From JAIOZK01 sp964468645 (GTDB lineage: Bacteria > Bacteroidota > Bacteroidia > Bacteroidales > JAIOZK01), in NCBI GenBank assembly GCA_964468645.1, contig CAYXUU010000030.1:1-64000 (forward strand): a stretch of 64,000 nt of DNA, read 5' to 3'. Made by a program: the position numbers and the translations under genes. The notes under the pieces are model-generated. The model saw only the letters and a list, made by a program, of their open reading frames with translations, did not search any database and had not been told where the DNA came from. Each line of letters begins with the position of its first letter. Position 1 is the first letter of the stretch. Below, one piece after another: positions 58,135-64,000 of this stretch.

Positions 58135-59871
58135 TTATTTCAATACTTCCCGCTTGTGGTAAGTCGTATGCAATAATTCATGGCTTTTGTGGCCAAGTGG
58201 TTTGCCCAGATAATTATCATACAGTTCTATCACTTCAGGGTTTTTATGTGAAACCTTGATGGTTTCCGTTTCGTCGATAGAATAAATGGCTTTCATTCTT
58301 CCAACCAGTGCTTCCGTATTGTATGTAATCGGCTGGCCTCCGCCACCGATACAACCACCCGGACAGGCCATTACTTCAATGAAGTGTAGGTCATCTCTTC
58401 CATTCCGGATCTCATCGAGAAGCTTACCGGCATTGGCAAGTCCATTCACAACCGCCACACCTAATTCAATACCATTAATATTGATCCTGGCCTCTTTTCT
58501 TCCAACCAGGCCCCTTACTTCAGTAATTTTAAAATTCTTAAGTTCTGTTCCAGTGATCTTATAATATGCAGTTCGTAATGCAGCTTCCATAACCCCACCT
58601 GAAACACCAAATAATTTGCCGGCAGAGCTTCTGATACCATGCGGGGAATCGGCGGTTTCAGGTTCAAGTTTGTTGATGTCAATCCCATAGCGTTTGATAA
58701 AATCACTCAATTCCCTTGTGGTCAATACAGCATCTACATCGGAAATACCATTTTGTGTCATCTCTTCACGCTGCGCTTCAAATTTTTTAGCCGAACATGG
58801 CATGATCGATACCACATAGAGATTATCAGTATCGATATTGTTTTGTTCGGTATAATAACTTTTCAGCACGGCACCCAGCATCTGCTGTGGCGACTTACAA
58901 CTTGAAAGATTGGGCAGGAAATCAGATCCAAACTCTTCTGCATATTTGATCCAGCCAGGACAGCATGAAGTGATCATTGGCAAAATCCCATTATTCTGTA
59001 TTCTGTGGATCAGTTCTGCAGATTCTTCCATAATGGTTAAATCGGCAGAGAATGTGGTATCAAAAATTCTGTCGAATCCCAGTTTTCTTAAAGTTGCATT
59101 CAGTTTCCCATTGAAATCTGCTCCTGCCGGCATCCCGAATTCCTCCGCTATTGTTACTGATATTGCAGGTGCATATTGTACCACAACCTGCTTTTCAGGA
59201 TTAGCCAGGGCATCCTGGATCTCTGAAAAGTGATTCTTTTCATATAAGGCACCAGTAGGACAAACCATGATACATTGCCCGCAATTAACACAGCTGGAGG
59301 TATTTAATCCTGTATTGAATGCCGGGCCGATAAGTGTTTTACTGCCACGGTTAATAAAGTCAATCGCAGATACACCCATCACCTCTTCACAAACCTTGAC
59401 ACAACGACCACATAAAATACATTTGGCCGGGTCTCTTACTATACTTGCACTTGAAAGATCAAGATGATGTTTGTTTTTTTGTCCACTGATCCGTCGTTCT
59501 GTAATATGATGTTCACGGGAAAGTCTTTGAAGATCACAATTACCATTCCTTATGCAATACAGACAATCATCAGGATGATTGGAAAGTAAAAGTTCCACGA
59601 TGGTTTTGCGCGATTCAACAACCCTGTCGGTGTGTGTATTGATCTTCATGCCTTCTTCAACAGGGTAGGAGCAGGCTGTGATTAACTTTCCAGTTTTTAC
59701 ATTCTCCACAACACACATCCTGCAGGCTCCTGAAGGGAAAAAATCTTTCATATGGCAAAGTGTTGGTACCCTGATACCATTCCTTTCAAGGGCATTAAGC
59801 AATAATTCGCCCTTCTCGGCCAATATCTCTTTATTGTTAACTGTTATTGTCGTTTCCATAGCTACATTCAT
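58135..59871 (-). CDS. hydA: [FeFe]-hydrogenase catalytic subunit HydA (HndD-like)
   Basis: A 578-residue catalytic subunit of a trimeric hydrogenase, interconverting protons and H2. Domains in order: plant-type 2Fe-2S (Cys39, 50, 53, 67); His-ligated 4Fe-4S (His99, Cys103, 106, 112); two 4Fe-4S in CILCGRCVKVC and CVNCGQCIMVC; H-cluster domain with TSCCPGW (proton-relay Cys303, ligand Cys304), MPCSAKKFE (Cys359) and MACPGGCIGGGGQP (Cys503, Cys507). The C-terminal small domain continues to EVLK. All active-site elements are intact, so it should be catalytic. HydB and HydC beside it point to an NAD- and ferredoxin-linked, possibly electron-bifurcating complex in the cytoplasm. Its ATG overlaps the hydB stop by one base (TAATG). 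Confidence 0.97.
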   Translation of the reverse strand: MNVAMETTITVNNKEILAEKGELLLNALERNGIRVPTLCHMKDFFPSGACRMCVVENVKTGKLITACSYPVEEGMKINTHTDRVVESRKTIVELLLSNHPDDCLYCIRNGNCDLQRLSREHHITERRISGQKNKHHLDLSSASIVRDPAKCILCGRCVKVCEEVMGVSAIDFINRGSKTLIGPAFNTGLNTSSCVNCGQCIMVCPTGALYEKNHFSEIQDALANPEKQVVVQYAPAISVTIAEEFGMPAGADFNGKLNATLRKLGFDRIFDTTFSADLTIMEESAELIHRIQNNGILPMITSCCPGWIKYAEEFGSDFLPNLSSCKSPQQMLGAVLKSYYTEQNNIDTDNLYVVSIMPCSAKKFEAQREEMTQNGISDVDAVLTTRELSDFIKRYGIDINKLEPETADSPHGIRSSAGKLFGVSGGVMEAALRTAYYKITGTELKNFKITEVRGLVGRKEARININGIELGVAVVNGLANAGKLLDEIRNGRDDLHFIEVMACPGGCIGGGGQPITYNTEALVGRMKAIYSIDETETIKVSHKNPEVIELYDNYLGKPLGHKSHELLHTTYHKREVLK

Positions 59872-61784
59872 TAAGCATTAATAGAAATAGCATCAAATTT
59901 GCACACTTCAGCACATGTGCCACAACCAATACATTTATCGTCGACGATGAAATGTGGTGATTTTTTAGTGCCAATAATTGCATTGGTAGGGCATTTACGC
60001 GCGCAAATGGTGCAACCAGTACATGCATCCACATCAATCTTAAATGTTCTTAGTTGTGTACAGGCCCCGGCCGGGCATTTCCTTTCATATATATGACTCT
60101 CATACTCATCCCTGAACCACCTTAATGTACTGAGTACTGGATTGGGAGCAGATTGACCCAGCCCACATAAGGAAGTGTCTTTTATAACTTTGGCGAGTTT
60201 TTCGAGTTGCATGATCCCTTTGAATCTTTCAAGGGCATCCCAGCTCTCGCCGTTTTGTGGTTTTTGTGTAATGCTATCAAGTATCTCGAGCATTCTTCTG
60301 GTTCCTTCACGACAGGGAATACATTTACCGCAACTTTCTCGCTGGATAAAATCCATAAAGTATTTTGCCACATCAACCATACAGGTTTCTTCATCCATGA
60401 CCACAAGGCCACCTGAACCCATCATAGCCCCTACACCCAGCAACGAATCATAATCTACCTCAATATCCAGGTTTTCTTCTGTGATACAACCTCCAGATGG
60501 CCCACCGATTTGAACCGATTTAAATGCTTTGTTATCCCTTACACCCCCGGCAATATTGAATATGATGTCCCTTACCGTAGTGCCCATGGGTATTTCAACC
60601 AGGCCTGTAAGGGCAACTTTGCCTGAAAGGGCAAATACTTTTGTCCCTTTGCTTGTTTCTGTTCCTATAGATGAAAACCATTCATATCCCTTTTCAATAA
60701 TTGAAGGAATGTTGGACAGGGTTTCAACATTGTTGATAATTGTAGGGCTGTTGAATAAACCCTTAACCGCAGGGAATGGTGGACGTGGACGTGGCATACC
60801 CCTTTTGCCTTCAATGCTATGAATCAGGGCAGTCTCCTCGCCACAAACAAAAGCACCTGCTCCCATTTTAATTTTTATCTCAAAGTCGATCCCGGAATTA
60901 TAGATATTCTCACCAAGCAAACCATATTCCTCAGCCTGTTGCAGGGCTACTTTCAAACGTTCAATAGCCAGCGGGTATTCAGCCCGGATATAGACATATG
61001 CTTTTGTAGCACCTATACCATATGCTGCAATAGCCATGCCTTCAATTAGTCTGTGAGGATCCCCTTCAATGACAGCCCTGTCCATAAATGCACCCGGATC
61101 ACCTTCATCAGCATTGCATACCAGGTATTTCTGATCGGCTTCTGTTTGCCTGGCAAATTTCCATTTTTTCCCTGTTGGGAAGCCACCGCCACCTCTGCCG
61201 CGCAAACCCGATTTTTCGATCATATCGCAAACTTCATCACCTTTATGGTTACACAAACAATTGATAAATGAACGGTATCCACCATTGATGATATATTCAT
61301 CAATACTAACAGGATCGATAATACCGCAGTTCTTAAGTACCAGTCGTTGCTGTGGTGCAAAAAATGGTAATTCATCAAGATAGGGCACATCCTCCCATGA
61401 CCGTTGATTATCGTTTTTGAATTGTCCCAGGATGTAAGAATGATCAATCTCCAGCTTAAAAATTTTATCCAGGATACCTTCCACATCATTAGCCATAACA
61501 TGCTCAAAGCTCAGTCTGTTGTGACCAGGCAGCTTAACATCCATCAACGGTTCAGAGGAACATAATCCGATACATCCAACTTCAATGATATCAATTTTAA
61601 TCTGCTTTTCTTTTACATAGTCTTTTACAGCCTGTAATGTTTTTCCAGCCCCGGCACCCAGTCCGCATGTGCCTGCACCTACATAAATGGTCGTATGTTT
61701 GCTAACAGATCTATCGATTTGTTTAACAAGGTTTGCTGTTGATTCCACGGAGCAATTTCCCTTAAGTATATCCAATACTTCCAC
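59871..61784 (-). CDS. hydB: Hydrogenase subunit HydB (NuoF-like, NADH and FMN site)
   Basis: The diaphorase subunit, 637 residues from GTG 61784. I chose GTG because AGGAGG (61791-61796) lies 6 nt before it and the hydC stop ends one base before it; an ATG at 61823 would overlap hydC. N-terminal thioredoxin-like 2Fe-2S domain (GTCGLGAGAGK ... GCIGLCSSEP); NuoF core with GRGGGGFPTGKKW (NADH/FMN), CNADEGDPGAFMDR, GAGAYVC-like GAGAFVCGEETAL; 4Fe-4S ESCGKCIPCREGT and SLCGLGQSAPNP; C-terminal double ferredoxin CTGCTICARKCP and CIGCGTCAEVC. It passes electrons between NAD(H), ferredoxin and HydA. Confidence 0.96.
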   Translation of the reverse strand: MEVLDILKGNCSVESTANLVKQIDRSVSKHTTIYVGAGTCGLGAGAGKTLQAVKDYVKEKQIKIDIIEVGCIGLCSSEPLMDVKLPGHNRLSFEHVMANDVEGILDKIFKLEIDHSYILGQFKNDNQRSWEDVPYLDELPFFAPQQRLVLKNCGIIDPVSIDEYIINGGYRSFINCLCNHKGDEVCDMIEKSGLRGRGGGGFPTGKKWKFARQTEADQKYLVCNADEGDPGAFMDRAVIEGDPHRLIEGMAIAAYGIGATKAYVYIRAEYPLAIERLKVALQQAEEYGLLGENIYNSGIDFEIKIKMGAGAFVCGEETALIHSIEGKRGMPRPRPPFPAVKGLFNSPTIINNVETLSNIPSIIEKGYEWFSSIGTETSKGTKVFALSGKVALTGLVEIPMGTTVRDIIFNIAGGVRDNKAFKSVQIGGPSGGCITEENLDIEVDYDSLLGVGAMMGSGGLVVMDEETCMVDVAKYFMDFIQRESCGKCIPCREGTRRMLEILDSITQKPQNGESWDALERFKGIMQLEKLAKVIKDTSLCGLGQSAPNPVLSTLRWFRDEYESHIYERKCPAGACTQLRTFKIDVDACTGCTICARKCPTNAIIGTKKSPHFIVDDKCIGCGTCAEVCKFDAISINA

Positions 61785-61785
61785 T

Positions 61786-62250
61786 TTATACCTCCTCTTC
61801 CCTGTATGAGTTAATAATTTCATTCACCGACTCTTCAGTAACTTTTGCATGAAAGATGCCGTTAACAGCAATTGCCGGTGCAAGCCCACAGGCACCAATA
61901 CAAGCTACTACCTCTATGCTGAACATCCCATCACGGGTAGTTTGACCAGCTTTGATCTTTAACTCTTTCTGTATTGCTTCCAGAACGGTTGATGAACCCA
62001 GAACATGACATGCAGTACCCCTGCATACCTGTATATGATACCTGCCCTGAGGTTCAAACCTGAACTGATTGTAAAAGGTGGCAACACCATAAATCTTGCT
62101 TGTGGGCATGTTCAGGTACCGGCCAACTTTTACAATTGATTCTTCTGAAAGATATCCTTCGTTTGCCTGGATATCCTGCAGGATTGGAATTAAACTATCC
62201 GGACCGGTACCAGGGAAACTCTTCAATATTCCATCAACCTCTGTCTTCAT
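61786..62250 (-). CDS. hydC: Hydrogenase subunit HydC (NuoE-like, HndA)
   Basis: A 154-residue thioredoxin-like 2Fe-2S protein. Cluster ligands Cys76 and Cys81 in VCRGTACHVLGS and Cys117 and Cys121 in ACIGACGLAP (CX4C ... CX3C), as in NuoE and HndA. The N-terminal helical part has ILQDIQANEGYLS and YGVATFYNQFRF, which pack on the NuoF-like subunit. It completes the HydABC trimer. Its last codons overlap the ribosome-binding site of hydB (GAGGAGGTATAA). Confidence 0.96.
   Translation of the reverse strand: MKTEVDGILKSFPGTGPDSLIPILQDIQANEGYLSEESIVKVGRYLNMPTSKIYGVATFYNQFRFEPQGRYHIQVCRGTACHVLGSSTVLEAIQKELKIKAGQTTRDGMFSIEVVACIGACGLAPAIAVNGIFHAKVTEESVNEIINSYREEEV
61791..61796 (-). promoter_or_regulatory. 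Shine-Dalgarno AGGAGG that fixes the hydB start
   Basis: On the minus strand AGGAGG inside the last hydC codons is 6 nt before GTG 61784. Strong ribosome-binding sites are uncommon in Bacteroidota, so it is notable and decides the start. Confidence 0.75.
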
Positions 62251-62265
62251 TGTTTTGTACTTCTG

Positions 62266-62778
62266 TTAAACCAGTTCTTTCTTCTCGAGTAAATTTGTGA
62301 TTACAGGTAGCAGACTGCTTGAATCGACAGGCTTTTTAAGAAAACCGTTTACTGGTACCCATATGTTTTCGCCCTGTTCGGACAGATAGTCGATACCGGC
62401 ATTGCCACTGGACAATTCCTTAATTAATAGAACCTGAAGCTCTTTGTACTTTGGATCCTGACGGAATTCCCATGCCATTTGCTGAACACTGGGATTTGTT
62501 GTTGTCAGGATCTCAATTGAGGTTTGCATAATCACCGGCATATTTTTAAATTCCTCATCACCTTTGAATTCTTTTGCCAGTTCAAAGCCTTCAAAATGTG
62601 TGGTCATCATCACATCCAGGATGGCCAGATCGGGTTTTTCCTTTTTTGCTTTTTCAATAGCCTCAATTTTGTTAAAAGCAGTAACCACTTCATATCCTTC
62701 ATGTTCAAGGATAGTTTGTAATACATTTATTACATCAATGTCATCATCTACGATTAAAACCTTTGATTTTGTTTCCAT
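62266..62778 (-). CDS. Response regulator with an enlarged receiver domain
   Basis: A 170-residue protein from ATG 62778 (METKSKVLIVDDD); an ATG at 62868 would add 30 unrelated residues. Acidic pocket VDDD (10-13), phosphorylation site Asp55 in AILDVMM, Thr86 in MQTSIEI, Lys149 in GFLKKPVD. Thr and Lys are 63 residues apart, against about 22 in CheY, so roughly 40 residues (about 95-140, QQMAWEFRQDPKYKELQVLL, then NAGIDYLSEQGENIWVPVNG) are inserted between beta4 and beta5. No output domain. First gene of the hydrogenase operon, 15 bp before hydC, so it probably takes part in hydrogenase control. Confidence 0.88.
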   Translation of the reverse strand: METKSKVLIVDDDIDVINVLQTILEHEGYEVVTAFNKIEAIEKAKKEKPDLAILDVMMTTHFEGFELAKEFKGDEEFKNMPVIMQTSIEILTTTNPSVQQMAWEFRQDPKYKELQVLLIKELSSGNAGIDYLSEQGENIWVPVNGFLKKPVDSSSLLPVITNLLEKKELV

Positions 62779-62822
62779 GATTTTTATTGTTAATTGTTTC
62801 ATATTGTTAAATAATTCACAAG

Positions 62823-62854
62823 CAAAAGTAAACCCGGAAACAAAACCCGGCAAG
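62823..62854 (-). promoter_or_regulatory. Promoter of the hydrogenase operon
   Basis: On the minus strand CTTG (62851-62854), 20 nt, TACTTTTG (62823-62830), 44 bp before the first ATG. The spacer contains a direct repeat of CCGGGTTT separated by TGTTT, a possible regulator site between the two boxes. Confidence 0.75.
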
Positions 62855-62877
62855 AGTAATTCACACAATACAGAAAT

Positions 62878-62924
62878 CAGGTGTTTTCACCTGGTGATAT
62901 GTTTTAACTGATACTAAATCAGTT
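62878..62924. promoter_or_regulatory. Two inverted repeats upstream of the hydrogenase promoter
   Basis: caggtg-tttt-cacctg (62878-62893) and aactgat-actaa-atcagtt (62906-62924) lie 24 and 52 bp upstream of the -33 box. The second has the symmetry of a dimeric activator site, loosely like Crp/Fnr-type sites. Either could bind a regulator. The rest of 62925-63193 shows only cacgaat-type repeats near 63120-63160 and no gene. Confidence 0.45.
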
Positions 62925-63193
62925 ATTTATAACGACGATAACCAGAAGGGCCAACTATAATAAAATACACTCATTTCCGGAATGCTTGATTACCCTTGGT
63001 TTTGGAAGGATGGTAGTTTAATGTATTTTAAGAATTTTAGAAAAATATTTTTATTCGGGTATTTTCACCCTGTGTAAAAAGGTAATTTTACGAAACAGGG
63101 ATTATTATTATGCGTCTTAAATTCGTGAATCTGTAGGTTATTTTGCCACGAATGCACGAATGATCATTGTTAAAATGTCATGATTTTTAAAGT

Positions 63194-64000
63194 TTAAAAT
63201 TCTTGTGCAATTCTTTCCATGGCTTCTTTGAGGATACTTCTTGGTGTTGGAATACATATTCTTTGAAAATCTTTACTGTTATCGCCAAATCTTATACCAT
63301 CTTCAAGGACTACATTTGCCTTGTGGTAAATTTTTTCATGAACTTCTTCTGGAGTAAGGCCATAATTTCTAAAATCAAGCCATGCAATATAGGTTCCTTC
63401 AGGTTTCCGGAACACTACTTCAGGCATTTCGTTTTTAAGGAATCCCTCGATGAAATCAAAACTGTCATCAATATATAATTTCAACTGCTCCAGCCATTCC
63501 TCACCATCATTATATGCAGCAATCAATGCACTGATGGTGAAAGGGGATGGGAGCGACATACCCATAAACTTTTGAAATTGTTCTTTTAATTCAGCATTTG
63601 TAATGATGATATTTGAACAATGCAGACCGGCAAGATTAAATGTTTTATTGATAGCTGTACAAACAATGATTTTGTCGTAGTCAGTCACTTTCGAAACAGG
63701 AATAAAAGTTTCCTGGCTACGGATAAGATCACCATGAATCTCATCGGAAACCAGAATTACATCATTTGCCTTACAAATTCCAGATATCCTCTTCAGTTCA
63801 TCCTGGTTCCATATCCGACCCACCGGATTATGTGGGCTACATAAAATCATCAGTTTATTTTCGGGAGGTTTTGCTTTGGTTTCCAGATCATCGAAATCTA
63901 TGGTATAATATCCGTAGTTATTTAATAATTCGTTGTTTATTACTTTCCTTCCATTGCGTTCAGTTATCCTGGTAAAAGGCGAATACACAGGACGCTGGAT
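63194..64000 (-). CDS. PLP-dependent aminotransferase, MalY/PatB type (5' end outside window)
   Basis: The C-terminal 268 codons of a class I/II fold-type I PLP enzyme; the N-terminus lies beyond 64000. Motifs: RPVYSPF at the open end, LILCSPHNPVGR-like MILCSPHNPVGRIW (Asn that binds PLP), VSDEIHGDLI (Asp that holds the pyridine N), TAINKTFNLAGLHCS (Lys forming the Schiff base) and a C-terminal FRICIPTPRSILKEAMERI with an RxxIP-type substrate Arg. This set is typical of cystathionine beta-lyase-like MalY/PatB proteins, which cleave C-S bonds or act as aminotransferases. Stop at 63194. Its upstream neighbours are not visible. Confidence 0.88.
   Translation of the reverse strand: MQRPVYSPFTRITERNGRKVINNELLNNYGYYTIDFDDLETKAKPPENKLMILCSPHNPVGRIWNQDELKRISGICKANDVILVSDEIHGDLIRSQETFIPVSKVTDYDKIIVCTAINKTFNLAGLHCSNIIITNAELKEQFQKFMGMSLPSPFTISALIAAYNDGEEWLEQLKLYIDDSFDFIEGFLKNEMPEVVFRKPEGTYIAWLDFRNYGLTPEEVHEKIYHKANVVLEDGIRFGDNSKDFQRICIPTPRSILKEAMERIAQEF

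Noticed and set aside
58135..59871. hydA as a single-subunit clostridial hydrogenase
   Set aside because: Adjacent, overlapping hydB and hydC genes show the trimeric NAD-linked type.
61785..61823. Upstream ATG for hydB
   Set aside because: GTG 61784 has an AGGAGG site at the right distance and follows the hydC stop directly; the ATG lies inside hydC.

Overview
The window looks like chromosomal DNA of an anaerobic or facultative member of the Bacteroidota. The evidence is: secreted proteins with type IX secretion (T9SS) C-terminal sorting domains, '3-coathanger' segments and a gingipain-like protease; several upstream regions fitting the Bacteroidota promoter pattern (TTTG-like box, 19-20 nt, TAnnTTTG-like box); a TonB-dependent receptor; and a complete [FeFe]-hydrogenase locus. 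No rRNA, tRNA, CRISPR array or prophage was seen. The species cannot be named from this sequence alone.

Layout. 0-2.2 kb: a 99-bp tandem repeat, a DEAD-box RNA helicase and a flavin reductase-like protein, both on the minus strand. 2.4-13.1 kb: three very large secreted repeat proteins on the minus strand that share an N-terminal module. The first is split by one in-frame stop codon. Two of them, plus a fourth relative at 29.4-30.8 kb, have nearly the same promoter. 13.5-23 kb: a small lipoprotein, a secreted WD40-caspase protein, a TonB receptor and two Asp-box/BNR proteins with T9SS tails. 23.3-39 kb: three copies of a two-gene cassette (A: repeat protein with coiled-coil tail; B: VPS10/BNR protein). 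In the two recognisable copies A and B overlap by the same 8 bases. One copy is apparently intact, one has lost its signal-peptide start to an IS4-family element (35769-37430, 14-bp inverted repeats, 7-bp target duplication), and one is a decayed, deleted remnant. Between them lies a further pair: an A-like protein and a putative clan-CD peptidase. 39.2-44.8 kb: a gingipain-like C25 protease, an outer-membrane beta-barrel protein and two pseudogenes. 44.9-50.6 kb: a surface-glycan block (multi-spanning membrane protein, methyltransferase, polyprenyl-type glycosyltransferase, unknown protein, sulfotransferase).

50.8-62.8 kb: the most interesting region, ten minus-strand genes with gaps of 32 nt or less, apparently one operon from a promoter at 62823-62854. 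In order: an unusual response regulator; HydC, HydB and HydA (trimeric NAD- and ferredoxin-linked [FeFe]-hydrogenase); a protein joining ferredoxin clusters, a modified H-cluster domain and a histidine kinase; a single-domain receiver; a receiver-histidine kinase hybrid; then HydG, HydF and HydE, which build the H-cluster. Enzyme, cofactor assembly and a probable H2 or redox sensor with its phosphotransfer partners are therefore encoded together, and no gene in the cluster has a DNA-binding output domain. The window ends inside a PLP-dependent aminotransferase gene of the MalY/PatB type.
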